From the NCBI GenBank assembly GCA_964569315.1, contig CAZMUZ010000014.1:1-50823 (forward strand): a stretch of DNA of 50,823 nucleotides. Direction: 5' to 3'. Source of the DNA: CADEFF01 sp964569315 (GTDB taxonomy: Bacteria > Pseudomonadota > Alphaproteobacteria > Dongiales > Dongiaceae). The translations under genes were made by a program, and so were the position numbers. The notes under the pieces were generated by a model. The model was not told the origin of the DNA and made no database searches. It saw only the letters and a program-made list of their open reading frames with translations. Below are positions 16,152 to 24,512 of this stretch, piece after piece. Numbering within the stretch: the first letter of the stretch is position 1; every line of letters starts with the position of its first letter.

Positions 16152-17681
16152 ATGATCTATGACGGCGATTCCATCATGGCGGCCCTGCGGAGCTCGGCGC
16201 TCCGCTTCGGGGAAAAGGCCTGTCTCGTCACGCCCGATCGGACGGTGAGCTTCGCGGCCTTCTACGATCAGGTCTGCGGCACGGCCGAGCATCTTCGCGC
16301 GACCGGCATCGCCCGCGGCGACCGCGTCGCCATCCTCGATACCGACAGCATCGAGCATCTGACCGCTCTCTATGCGGCCGCGGCGCTGGAAGCGATCGCG
16401 GTCCCGCTCAACTACCGCCAGCGGCCGGTCGAGATCGAGTATCAGCTCGGCAATTCGGGCGCGCGGCTGCTGCTCGCGGGCGACCGCTACCTGGCGCCGA
16501 TGCAGCCGCTGGCGCCCATGCTCGCGCTCGGGATCGAGCCGCTCCGGCCCTTCGTCGCGGCGGGCGAGGCCCGGGGCGACGAGGCGGGGCGTTTCCTCGG
16601 CACCGGCAGCCGGAGCCCCTTCCTCATCTGCTATACGAGCGGCACCACCGGCCGGCCCAAGGGGGCCGTGCTGGAGCAGCGGACGCTCTGGCTGCGCTCG
16701 CTCAAATACAATCTGGAATTCGGATTCACGCCCGAGGACCGGCTGCATTGCGGTTTCCCGATGTTCCATATCGGCGGGCTGGTCTATTCGCTCGCCGCGG
16801 TGATGCGCGGCGCCTCGCTCGTGATCCTGCCCCAGTTCCAGCTCGAGCCCACCATGGCGGCGGTGCGCGATCTCGGCGCGACCTTCCTCGCCACCGTGCC
16901 GACCATGCTCTCGCTGATGACGCAGTCGCCGGATTTCGGCCCGGATTATTTCGGCCGGCTCCGCCTCATCATGTATGGCGGCGCGCCGATGAACCCGAAG
17001 CTGCTGCGCACCATCATGTCGGCCTATCGCGGCGAGATGGTGCAGTCCTTCGGCTCGACCGAGGATCTTCCGCAGACGCTGCTCATGCCGGCGGATCATC
17101 GTGCGGCGCTCGCCTCGGTGCCGGAGCGGCTTTCCTCGATCGGACGCCCGCCCTTCGGGGTGGAGTTCGCGATCCTCGACGGCGAGGGGCGTCCGGTTCC
17201 GCAAGGCACGGTCGGCGAGATCGCGACTCGCAGCGGCACCAACATGGCCGGCTACTGGCAATTGCCGGAGGAAACCGCCAGGACGCTGAAGGACGGCTGG
17301 ATGCTGGGCGGCGATCTCGGCTATGTCGACGCCGACGGTTTCGTCCATCTCGCCGGCCGCAAGAAGGACATGATCATCCGCGGCGGCGAGAACATCTATC
17401 CGATCGAGGTGGAGAACCTGCTGGCCCTGCTGCCGGGCGTGGCCGACTGCGCGGTGATCGGGTTGCCGGATGCGCATTGGGGCGAGATCGTGGCGGCGGT
17501 CGTGGTGCGGCGAGACCCGGCCCTCGACGCGGCGTCCGTGATCGCTCATTGCCGCAAGAGCCTCGCGAGCTATCGCTGCCCGGAGAGGGTCGTCTTCCGC
17601 GACGGGCTCCCGCGCAACAGCCTCGGCAAGACCGACCGCCAAGCGCTGCTGCGCTCGATCACGGAGCCTGCCGCCGGCTAG
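16152..17681 (+). CDS. AMP-dependent acyl-CoA synthetase/ligase
   Basis: 509 residues of the ANL adenylating superfamily. The phosphate loop is CYTSGTTGRPKG, followed by FPMFHIGGLVYSL, the adenine motif MVQSFGSTED, the Tyr/Asp motif GWMLGGDLGYVDADGFVHLAGRKKDMIIRGGE (read in segments), NIYPIEVENLL, and the catalytic Lys near the C-terminus in NSLGKTDR. It would activate a carboxylic acid as acyl-AMP and then as acyl-CoA; substrates of this branch range from medium-chain to aromatic acids. The start is chosen at 16152 (MIYDGDS); an upstream in-frame Met at 16122 has no ribosome site. It is cotranscribed with the M38 amidohydrolase, suggesting that a hydrolysis product is CoA-activated. Confidence 0.95.
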   Translation: MIYDGDSIMAALRSSALRFGEKACLVTPDRTVSFAAFYDQVCGTAEHLRATGIARGDRVAILDTDSIEHLTALYAAAALEAIAVPLNYRQRPVEIEYQLGNSGARLLLAGDRYLAPMQPLAPMLALGIEPLRPFVAAGEARGDEAGRFLGTGSRSPFLICYTSGTTGRPKGAVLEQRTLWLRSLKYNLEFGFTPEDRLHCGFPMFHIGGLVYSLAAVMRGASLVILPQFQLEPTMAAVRDLGATFLATVPTMLSLMTQSPDFGPDYFGRLRLIMYGGAPMNPKLLRTIMSAYRGEMVQSFGSTEDLPQTLLMPADHRAALASVPERLSSIGRPPFGVEFAILDGEGRPVPQGTVGEIATRSGTNMAGYWQLPEETARTLKDGWMLGGDLGYVDADGFVHLAGRKKDMIIRGGENIYPIEVENLLALLPGVADCAVIGLPDAHWGEIVAAVVVRRDPALDAASVIAHCRKSLASYRCPERVVFRDGLPRNSLGKTDRQALLRSITEPAAG

Positions 17682-17785
17682 CTAGCGCGTCGATGCCGGC
17701 GAATGGGCGGCCGGCGCCCGGAAACAAGACGGGTGCGCCCGCGGTTGCCGCAGGCGCGCCCGAGGATGCAGGGAATGCCGTCGGA

Positions 17786-18619
17786 TCAGCGGGTCCCGGT
17801 GAGCAGGATCTCCGGCTGCGCCGCCATGTAGTTGTCCATGTAGCGGCGGTTCATCTCGGTGTGGAACCGCACGCCGTCCGGGTCGTAATCCATGCGCGGT
17901 GCGGGCTCGAGGTCGAAATTGCCGTGGTCCTTGCCGCGGACCAGCATCGCGCTTTCGCGGGCGCCGAGGCGCGAGATATGGGACGGGATGTAGCGGATCG
18001 AGTAACCGATCCGGCGCGAGCCCGAGCTGTTTGGGCCGGAACCGTGGATGATGCGCGCGTGATGCATCGACATCTGGCCGGGTTGCAGCACGAAATCCAC
18101 GGCCTTCGCCGGATCGATCTCGTGCTTCACCGTCTGCCCGCGCCACAGCATGTTGTCCTTGGCGAGCTTGTCCTCATGCTCGAGCGCGACCGTGTGAGTA
18201 CCCGGGATGACCTGCATGCAGCCGTTCTCGGGGCCGCTATATTCGAACGCGACCCAGGCCGAAAGCCCCTGCGCCTCGTTGAGCGCCCAATAGGCCGAGT
18301 CCTGGTGGAAGGACACGAAGTCCTTCGTGTTTGGCTCCTTGATGAACCATTGCGCATGGAACAGCAGGATATCCGGACCGATCAGGTCCTCGACGGCGTC
18401 GAGCAGCTTCGGATGACGGACCAGGTCGTAGAGCCAGCGCAGGAAAAGATGCGGCTTGTTGCGGACGCCGCCCGCGAGCTTGCCGCCCTCGCGCGTCTCG
18501 AACTCGCCGAGGCGGGTGCGGTAGTTCGCCATCTCGTCCGGGCTGAAGATCGTGATCGGCGAAATGTAGCCGGCGTCGTTGAACTGCTTGACGTTGGCTT
18601 CGGACAGCATCTTCGGCAT
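17786..18619 (-). CDS. Phytanoyl-CoA dioxygenase (PhyH) family protein
   Basis: 277 residues with the PhyH Fe(II)/2-oxoglutarate fold. Facial-triad residues are His105-x-Asp107 in VSFHQDSAYWAL and distal His192 in ARIIHGSGPN, followed by Arg203 in SGSRRIGYSIRY for 2-oxoglutarate. Other markers are CMQVIPGTH and HEDKLAKDN. Bacterial PhyH proteins hydroxylate diverse small molecules, for example ectoine, phosphonates and chlorinated natural products. The start at 18619 follows AGGAGA at normal spacing. It is convergent with the acyl-CoA synthetase. An AT-rich leader with a 19-bp dyad lies upstream, so the gene is probably regulated separately. Confidence 0.93.
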   Translation of the reverse strand: MPKMLSEANVKQFNDAGYISPITIFSPDEMANYRTRLGEFETREGGKLAGGVRNKPHLFLRWLYDLVRHPKLLDAVEDLIGPDILLFHAQWFIKEPNTKDFVSFHQDSAYWALNEAQGLSAWVAFEYSGPENGCMQVIPGTHTVALEHEDKLAKDNMLWRGQTVKHEIDPAKAVDFVLQPGQMSMHHARIIHGSGPNSSGSRRIGYSIRYIPSHISRLGARESAMLVRGKDHGNFDLEPAPRMDYDPDGVRFHTEMNRRYMDNYMAAQPEILLTGTR

Positions 18620-18757
18620 GGCAATTCTCCTGGCGATGGGGCGACCGCGCACCCTCGACGCGGCGCCGAGGCGGCGTTGCAGGACCCGCCGAGTGCACCC
18701 TGCGTCGATGCCTACTATGAGCCGGGCGCTAATATAGAGGAAATATTTTTATTCTAT

Positions 18758-18776
18758 GTTCTCTATAGGAGAGAAC
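18758..18776. promoter_or_regulatory. 19-bp dyad upstream of the PhyH gene
   Basis: GTTCTCT (18758-18764) and AGAGAAC (18770-18776) form a perfect inverted repeat around ATAGG. The symmetry extends into flanking TCTAT/ATAGA with a one-base offset. It lies beside an AT-rich stretch (18731-18757) where the PhyH promoter is expected, in an otherwise GC-rich neighbourhood. Confidence 0.6.
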
Positions 18777-18799
18777 GATAGAGCGATGGCGCGGAGACT

Positions 18800-18835
18800 G
18801 GCGAGGCGGCTGCCATCGAAGGCAGCCGCCTCGCC
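18800..18835 (-). terminator. Strong hairpin after the NodB-fold gene
   Basis: A perfect 15-bp stem GGCGAGGCGGCTGCC / GGCAGCCGCCTCGCC closes a 6-base loop. It lies 25 bases past the stop of the leftward NodB-like gene. No T-tract follows, so it may be an mRNA 3'-stabilising hairpin or a weak intrinsic terminator. Confidence 0.7.
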
Positions 18836-18860
18836 GTAACCCGTTGATTTCAAATCTTCC

Positions 18861-19766
18861 CTAGGCGCTCTTCTTGCTGAGCTCCGGCAGCGGGCTCTCA
18901 TAGGCCGGCAGCTTCTCCTCGCGCGGCGTCCATTTCTTGCTCGCGATGAGGCCCTTCACATGCTGGGCGATCTCCGCGGTGGTGGCGAACCAGACCTTGC
19001 CCTTCTGCTGCATGTAGTCGAGCAGCTCGAGCGCCGCCTCGAACCGCGACATGCGCCCGCTCACATAGGGGTGCCACACGCTGATCCACATGCCGCCATG
19101 TTTCCAGGCCGCGTCGAACTCGGCGCGCATCACCTCGATCGCGCGGGAGGGAGCCGAGATCGGCATGGTGAAGCGGAAGTCGCGGTTGTGCATGTAGTGC
19201 GGCCAGTCGTCGAGCGTCATGTCCGTCGGCAGCTCGAGCAGGGTGCCGTTCGCATGGCGCAGCATGTAGGGCACGTCGTCGCCCATCAGCGAGGAATCGT
19301 AGGAGAATTTGTGCTGCACCAGGTAGCCCAGCGAATGCTTCGAGAAGGCGAAGCTGGGGGCCCGCCAGCCGGGCGCGTCGCCGCCCACGCGCTTGCGGTA
19401 CTGGTCGAGGCAGCGCTCCAGCCAATAGAGCTCGTCCTCGGCGCTCTGCTCGTTCGGCCGCTCATGCAGATATCCATGCAGCGCGACCTCGTGACCCGCG
19501 GCCAGCAGCAGATCGATGGAGGCCGGGTATTTCTCGATGCACCAGCCGGGAATGAAGAAGGTCTGGCGCATATCGAGCTTTTTCAGCGCCTTGACGATGC
19601 GCGGCACCGCGACATGGACGTCGTAGCGGGTCTGCGACTGGCTGCAGACCAGGGTATCGCCGCGGTCCGGGTTATAGACGTTGACGCCGCTATCGACGTC
19701 GACGTCCCAGGTCATGGCGACGGCGCAACGCGCCCCGTTGGGCCACGGAACAGGATTTTCGATCAT
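18861..19766 (-). CDS. NodB-fold polysaccharide deacetylase / cyclic-imide hydrolase family protein
   Basis: 301 residues of the PuuE/HpPgdA-type polysaccharide deacetylase family. Asp21 and Asp23 lie in AMTWDVDVD, the metal His pair in VALHGYLHERP (His97 and His101), YDSSLMGDD follows, and the C-terminal His is in VWHPYVSGR. This clade includes Helicobacter peptidoglycan deacetylase, PuuE allantoinase and bacterial cyclic-imide hydrolases, all ~300 residues and without signal peptides, like this protein. The absence of an export signal and the catabolic surroundings favour a cytosolic cyclic amide or imide hydrolase over a cell-wall deacetylase; that is inference. The start at 19766 follows GGGAGGCG. 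It is divergent from the tandem M24 genes. Confidence 0.92.
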   Translation of the reverse strand: MIENPVPWPNGARCAVAMTWDVDVDSGVNVYNPDRGDTLVCSQSQTRYDVHVAVPRIVKALKKLDMRQTFFIPGWCIEKYPASIDLLLAAGHEVALHGYLHERPNEQSAEDELYWLERCLDQYRKRVGGDAPGWRAPSFAFSKHSLGYLVQHKFSYDSSLMGDDVPYMLRHANGTLLELPTDMTLDDWPHYMHNRDFRFTMPISAPSRAIEVMRAEFDAAWKHGGMWISVWHPYVSGRMSRFEAALELLDYMQQKGKVWFATTAEIAQHVKGLIASKKWTPREEKLPAYESPLPELSKKSA

Positions 19767-19831
19767 TGCAAAAGCGCCTCCCAGCGCTGGCCTCGGGAAG
19801 GCGCATAGTGATGACAAGCGGCGCCCTTCCG

Positions 19832-19844
19832 CAAGCGGCGCTTG
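19832..19844. promoter_or_regulatory. 13-bp palindrome in the NodB-fold/M24 divergent region
   Basis: CAAGCG-G-CGCTTG is a perfect palindrome. The half-site CAAGCGGCGC is repeated directly 17 bases upstream at 19815-19824. A candidate operator for the divergent pair; no regulator gene is adjacent. Confidence 0.4.
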
Positions 19845-19978
19845 GGAGAAATGTTCCCCGCGCCGCGCCCTCGTCCCGCCGACGAGGCGGGCCGGCACAC
19901 AACCGATGCAGAAAAAGCACGCGACCGGCCCGCGCGCCATTGGCTAGTCTGCCTCCGGGCGGACGGAGGGGACGGGAG

Positions 19979-21178
19979 ATGGGGCTGCAATTCGCGCGCG
20001 AGGAACATGAGCGTCGCATCGCAGCGGCGCGGGCGAGCTTACGCGAGCGCGATCTCGCGGCGATCCTGCTCTTCGCGCCGGAGAGCCACTACTATCTCTC
20101 GGGCTTCGACACCGAAGGCTATGTGTTCTTCCAGTGCCTGGTGCTGACCGCGGACGCGACGCCGCCGGTGCTGCTGACGCGCCGGCCGGATCTCGAGCAG
20201 GCGCGGATCACCTCGATCGTCGAGGATGTCCGCCTCTGGTACGACGCCGAGGGCGCCGACCCCGCGACGGAGCTTCGCGCCATTCTGGAGGAGCGGGGAC
20301 TGGCCGGCGCCCGCATCGGGATCGAGCTCAACAATTACGGGCTCACCGGCGCCAATCATGCACGCGTCCAGGCGGTGCTCGGCCCCTGGTGCCGCCTCGA
20401 GGACGCCTCCGATCTCGTGCGTGCGCTCCGCATCGTCAAATCCCCGGCCGAGCTCGCCTATGTGCGCGAGGCGGGGGCGCTCGCCGACCGCTCGCTGCAG
20501 GCGATGATCGACACCGCCGGCCCCGGCGTGTTCGAGGGCGAGGTCCATGCCGCGGGCCATGCGGCCATCTATATCGGCGGCGGCGACGTGGCGGCCTCGC
20601 CGCCCGTGCTCGGTTCCGGCGAGCGCGCGCTCCTGGTCCGCGCCTCGACCGGCTTCCGCACGCTCGATGCGGTCGATCAGCTCACGCTCGAATTCGCCGC
20701 CGCCTATCGTCGCTACCATGCCTGCCTCATGCGGACGGTTGCGATCGGCAGCAACGGCGCCTATCAGCGCCGCATGTTCGCCGCCACAAGGGATGCGCTT
20801 GCGGCCATGACGGCAGCCGCGAGACCCGGACGGCCGCTCGGCGAGATCGACGACGCGCATCGCCGCGTCTTCGACGATGCGGGCTTCAACCATGCGAGGC
20901 TTTCGGCCTGCGGCTACTCCCTCGGCTGCACTTACGCGCCCAACTGGATGGACGTGCCGCCGATGCTCTATTCGGGCAATCCGATGCCGGCGGTGCCGGG
21001 GATGGTGCTGTTCCTGCATGCCATCCTCGCGGACAGCCGGGAGGGGTTCGCCATGTCGGCCGGCCACACCATCGTCATCACCGAGACCGGGTCGGAGCCG
21101 CTGAGCCGGATCCCGGTGGATTATGCACTTTGCCGCGGCACCGGTTTCCGCGGCTGGGCCACGCGGCTGCCCGCCTGA
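19979..21178 (+). CDS. M24 (creatinase/prolidase-fold) protein A lacking metal ligands
   Basis: 399 residues. The N-terminal creatinase-type domain (~1-155) has LLFAPESHYYLSGFDTEGY. The C-terminal pita-bread domain starts near RIVKSPAELAYVREA. In metallo-M24 enzymes the five metal ligands are Asp, Asp, His, Glu, Glu. Aligning the motifs here gives Glu238 (in LTLEFAAAYRRY), Cys249 (HACLMRT), Tyr313 (CGYSLG), His347 (VLFLHAIL) and Gly362 (SAGHTIVIT). All five positions are changed, one conservatively. Creatinase itself works without metal on the same fold, so a metal-free C-N hydrolase is plausible. The GGGAG in front of 19979 supports the start. The second copy begins 44 bases after the stop. 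Confidence 0.92.
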   Translation: MGLQFAREEHERRIAAARASLRERDLAAILLFAPESHYYLSGFDTEGYVFFQCLVLTADATPPVLLTRRPDLEQARITSIVEDVRLWYDAEGADPATELRAILEERGLAGARIGIELNNYGLTGANHARVQAVLGPWCRLEDASDLVRALRIVKSPAELAYVREAGALADRSLQAMIDTAGPGVFEGEVHAAGHAAIYIGGGDVAASPPVLGSGERALLVRASTGFRTLDAVDQLTLEFAAAYRRYHACLMRTVAIGSNGAYQRRMFAATRDALAAMTAAARPGRPLGEIDDAHRRVFDDAGFNHARLSACGYSLGCTYAPNWMDVPPMLYSGNPMPAVPGMVLFLHAILADSREGFAMSAGHTIVITETGSEPLSRIPVDYALCRGTGFRGWATRLPA

Positions 21179-21222
21179 GGGTCGCCGCGAGAGATCAACG
21201 CCTATCCGAAGGGACTTCGATC

Positions 21223-22401
21223 ATGGCACTGCAATTCTCCCGCGCCGAGTACGAGGGCCGCATCGCGGCGGCCCGCGCGAGCCTCAAGGGCGCCGGCCTC
21301 GACGCGCTGCTGATCTTCGCGCAGGAGAGCCACTACTACCTGACCGGCTTCGACACCAACGGCTATGTCTTCTTCCAGTGCGCGGTGCTGACGGCCGACG
21401 AGCGGCCGGTGGTGCTGCTGACCCGGCGTCCCGATCTCGAGCAGGCGCGCATTACCTCGATCATCGAGGACGTGCGGCTCTGGTACGACGCGGAGGGCGT
21501 CAATCCGGCGGACGCGCTGCAGACCCTGCTGGCCGAGCTCGGCCTCAAGGGCGCTCGCGTCGGCATCGAGATGGCGACCTACGGGCTCACGGCGGCGAAC
21601 TACGAACTGGTCCGGCGCAAGCTCGGCGACTGGTGCGACCTCGAGGACGCCTCGAGCCTCGTGAAGGCGTTGCGGGTGGTGAAGTCGCCGGCAGAGCTCG
21701 CCTATGTGCGCCGTGCGGCCGAGCTCGCCGACAAGGCGCTGGTCGCGATGATGGATACGGCAGGCCCCGGCGTCCATGAAGGCGACGTCCAGGCGGCGGG
21801 CCAATGCCAGATCTTCCGCGGCGGCGGCGATCCGGCGGCTTCCGGTCCGGTCCTCGGATCCGGCGAGCGCGCGCTCTGCATCCGCAACTCGACCGGCCTC
21901 GAGCCCTTGAAGCAGGTCGATCAGCTCACCATGGAGTTCGCTGGGGTTTACCGGCGCTACCATGCCTGCATCATGCGTACCGTCGCCATCGGTGCCGGGA
22001 ACGACTATCAGCGCCGCATGTTCGAGGCGACGAAGGACGCCATCGCCGCCATGACCGAGGCGGCGAGGCCCGGCCATGCGCTGGGCGAGATCGACGACGC
22101 CCATCGCCGGGTCTACGACAAGGCCGGCTTCGAGCATGCCCGCATGGGCGCCTGCGGCTATTCGCTCGGCGCCACCTACCGGCCGAACTGGATGGACGTG
22201 CCGCCGATGCTCTATTCCGGCAATCCGACCGTTGCGAAGCCCGGCATGGTGATCTTCATGCATGCGATCCTGCTGGATCGTCCCGCCGGCTACGCCATGT
22301 CGGCCGGCCACACGGTCATCATCACCGAGGACGGGCGGGAGCTTCTGAGCAAGGTGCCGATCGAGTACCGGATCTGCAACGGTACGGGCTGGCGCGACTA
22401 G
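21223..22401 (+). CDS. M24 (creatinase/prolidase-fold) protein B, tandem paralogue
   Basis: 392 residues, closely similar to protein A along its whole length, with shared blocks such as LLTRRPDLEQARITSI, VKSPAELAYVR, YRRYHACxMRTVAIG and PNWMDVPPMLYSGNP. The same metal-ligand replacements occur: MEFAG for the first Asp, HACIMRT for the second, CGYSLG for His, VIFMHAIL and SAGHTVIIT for the two Glu. Two diverged copies keep the same unusual active site, which argues for selection on a function rather than decay. They may form a heterodimer, since M24 proteins of this type are usually dimeric. A hairpin terminator follows 27 bases after the stop. Confidence 0.92.
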   Translation: MALQFSRAEYEGRIAAARASLKGAGLDALLIFAQESHYYLTGFDTNGYVFFQCAVLTADERPVVLLTRRPDLEQARITSIIEDVRLWYDAEGVNPADALQTLLAELGLKGARVGIEMATYGLTAANYELVRRKLGDWCDLEDASSLVKALRVVKSPAELAYVRRAAELADKALVAMMDTAGPGVHEGDVQAAGQCQIFRGGGDPAASGPVLGSGERALCIRNSTGLEPLKQVDQLTMEFAGVYRRYHACIMRTVAIGAGNDYQRRMFEATKDAIAAMTEAARPGHALGEIDDAHRRVYDKAGFEHARMGACGYSLGATYRPNWMDVPPMLYSGNPTVAKPGMVIFMHAILLDRPAGYAMSAGHTVIITEDGRELLSKVPIEYRICNGTGWRD

Positions 22402-22427
22402 AAGCGCAGCGGCAGGACGCAAAAGCG

Positions 22428-22462
22428 AAGGGCTCCCGCAGCGACGCGGGAGCCCTTCTTTC
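22428..22462. terminator. Terminator after the M24 pair
   Basis: A 12-bp stem AAGGGCTCCCGC / GCGGGAGCCCTT (22428-22439 and 22446-22457) with a 6-base loop is followed by CTTTC on the plus strand. It would also serve the possible leftward small gene at 22477. Confidence 0.85.
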
Positions 22463-22476
22463 GATCGGACGAAGCC

Positions 22477-22794
22477 TCAGAGCCCGAAATCGGCCTTAAG
22501 GTCCGATGCGGGCCGGAGGTTGCGGAAACCGATCTCGTCTCCCGTGAAAACATCGATGCGCCATAAAAGGTTCCCCCGATCCCGGGCCGGGCCGTACGAG
22601 ACGAGTTTCGCTTCGAGCGAAGGGCGGTCCTGAAGCGGGACCCCGCGGGCCGGGCCATAGCTTTCATGCCCCGCACCGATCTCGAGAAATGGCCCGCAAA
22701 ATCGCGGTTCGGCGCCGCCGGCCCGGCCCGATTGCGCGAGGCGGGCGCGTGCGATATGAAGGCCGGCTTTCAAGGAAGGGACGATCCGCAGCAT
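22477..22794 (-). CDS. Possible small hypothetical protein
   Basis: An open frame of up to 105 residues. The last ~60 residues look protein-like: PSLEAKLVSYGPARDRGN, LLWRIDVFTGDEIGFRNL, RPASDLKADFGL. The motif SYGPAR occurs twice. Codon third positions are mixed rather than strongly GC-biased. The shared terminator at 22428-22462 is placed as if for converging genes. Against it, the first ~45 residues look random, the only ATG overlaps the ettA start, and no ribosome site is seen. The true start may be an internal alternative codon. I do not recognise a family. Confidence 0.3.
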   Translation of the reverse strand: MLRIVPSLKAGLHIARARLAQSGRAGGAEPRFCGPFLEIGAGHESYGPARGVPLQDRPSLEAKLVSYGPARDRGNLLWRIDVFTGDEIGFRNLRPASDLKADFGL

Positions 22795-24472
22795 GGCCGC
22801 CTATCAGTACATCTACGTGATGAAGGGCCTGAGCAAGGTCTTTCCCGGCGGCCGCAAGGTGCTGGAAGACATCTGGCTGAGTTTCCTGCCGGGCGCCAAG
22901 ATCGGCGTGCTGGGCCTCAACGGCTCCGGCAAATCGACGCTGCTCAAGATCATGGCCGGGATCGACACCGATTTCGGCGGCGAGGCCTGGGCGGCCGACG
23001 GCGTCACCGTCGGCTATCTGCCGCAGGAGCCGCAGCTCGATCCGGCCAAGGACGTGGCCGGCAACGTGCTGGAAGGGCTCGGACCCGTGAAGACGCTGCT
23101 GGAGCGCTTCGAGGCGGTCAGCACGAAGCTCGGCGAGGATATCACGCCCGACGAGATGGAAGCCCTCATCACGGAGCAGGGCGAACTCCAGGAGAAGATC
23201 GACGCGGTCAATGGCTGGGAGCTGGAGCGCACGGTCGAGATCGCCATGGACGCGCTGCGCTGTCCGCCCGGCGACACCAAGGTCGAGACGCTGTCGGGCG
23301 GCGAGCGCCGCCGTGTCGCGCTCTGCCGCCTCCTGCTGCAGAAACCGGACATGCTGCTGCTGGACGAGCCCACCAACCACCTCGATGCGGAGTCGGTAGC
23401 CTGGCTCGAGCGGTTCCTCGCCGATTACCCCGGTACGGTCGTGGCGGTCACGCACGATCGCTACTTCCTCGACAATGTGGCGGGCTGGATCCTGGAGCTC
23501 GATCGCGGCAAGGGGATTCCATGGGAGGGCAACTACTCCTCCTGGCTCGAGCAGAAGCAGGGGCGGCTCGAACTCGAGGAGAAGCAGGAAAGCGCCCGTC
23601 AGCGCACGCTGCAGAACGAGCTCGAATGGATCCGGCAATCGCCTCGCGCGCGCCAGGCGAAATCGAAGGCGCGTATCCAGGCCTATGAATCGCTGGTCGC
23701 CGCCGAGGCGCAGAAATCCGCCGAGGCCGGCCAGATCGTCATCCCGGCGGGCCCGCGGCTCGGCGATCTCGTGATCGAGGCGGAGCGCCTGACCAAGGGG
23801 TTCGGCAACCGGATGCTGATCGAGGATCTCGACTTCAAGCTGCCGCCGGGCGGCATCGTCGGGGTGATCGGGCCGAACGGCGCCGGCAAGACCACGCTCT
23901 TCCGCATGATCGTGGGGCAGGAAAAGCCGGACAGCGGCAGCCTGCGGGTCGGGCCGACCGTGAAGCTCGGCTATGTCGATCAGTCGCGCGACGCGCTCGA
24001 CGCCAAGAAATCGGTCTGGGAAGAGATTTCCGGCGGGGTCGACGAGCTCGAGATCGGCAATCGCAAGGTGCCGAGCCGCGCCTATGTCGCGGCCTTCAAC
24101 TTCAAGGGCGCCGACCAGCAGAAGAAGGTCGGTCAGCTATCGGGCGGCGAGCGCAACCGCGTGCATCTTGCCCAGATGCTGAAATCCGGCGCGAACCTGC
24201 TGCTGCTCGACGAGCCGACCAACGATCTCGACGTCGATACGCTTCGGGCGCTGGAGGAGGCGCTGCTGGAGTTCGCCGGCTGCGCCGTGGTGATCAGCCA
24301 CGACCGCTGGTTCCTCGACCGCATCGCGACGCACATCATGGCCTTCGAGGGCGACAGTCATGTCGCCTGGTTCGAGGGCAACTATGCGGACTACGAGGCG
24401 GACCGGAAGAAACGACTCGGCGCCGAGGCCGACCAGCCGCACCGGATCAAATACAAGCCGCTGACGCGCTAG
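22793..24472 (+). CDS. ettA: Energy-dependent translational throttle protein EttA (ABC-F)
   Basis: 559 residues with two ABC ATPase domains and no membrane segment. The first Walker A is GLNGSGKSTLL, with signature LSGGERRRVALCRLL and Walker B MLLLDEPTNHLDAESV. An arm-containing insertion follows (KTLLERFEAVSTKLGEDIT), then the linker helix with QSPRARQAKSKARI. The second Walker A is GPNGAGKTTLFRM, signature LSGGERNRVHLAQML, Walker B LLLLDEPTNDLDVDTL. Length and motifs match E. coli EttA (555 residues), which binds the ribosomal E site and gates translation elongation according to ATP/ADP. The start MAAYQYIYVMKGLSKVFPGG matches the family N-terminus. Confidence 0.96.
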   Translation: MAAYQYIYVMKGLSKVFPGGRKVLEDIWLSFLPGAKIGVLGLNGSGKSTLLKIMAGIDTDFGGEAWAADGVTVGYLPQEPQLDPAKDVAGNVLEGLGPVKTLLERFEAVSTKLGEDITPDEMEALITEQGELQEKIDAVNGWELERTVEIAMDALRCPPGDTKVETLSGGERRRVALCRLLLQKPDMLLLDEPTNHLDAESVAWLERFLADYPGTVVAVTHDRYFLDNVAGWILELDRGKGIPWEGNYSSWLEQKQGRLELEEKQESARQRTLQNELEWIRQSPRARQAKSKARIQAYESLVAAEAQKSAEAGQIVIPAGPRLGDLVIEAERLTKGFGNRMLIEDLDFKLPPGGIVGVIGPNGAGKTTLFRMIVGQEKPDSGSLRVGPTVKLGYVDQSRDALDAKKSVWEEISGGVDELEIGNRKVPSRAYVAAFNFKGADQQKKVGQLSGGERNRVHLAQMLKSGANLLLLDEPTNDLDVDTLRALEEALLEFAGCAVVISHDRWFLDRIATHIMAFEGDSHVAWFEGNYADYEADRKKRLGAEADQPHRIKYKPLTR

Positions 24473-24512
24473 CCCGGCGCATCGCCGCCGCGGGGGCAGG
24501 GATCCGCGCGGA

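Noticed and set aside
18861..19766. Cell-wall chitin/peptidoglycan deacetylase acting outside the membrane
   Set aside because: There is no signal peptide or membrane anchor, and the neighbours are catabolic; it is kept only as an alternative.
19979..22401. DddP-type DMSP lyases or ordinary Xaa-Pro peptidases
   Set aside because: Both require the Asp/His/Glu metal ligands, which are replaced here.
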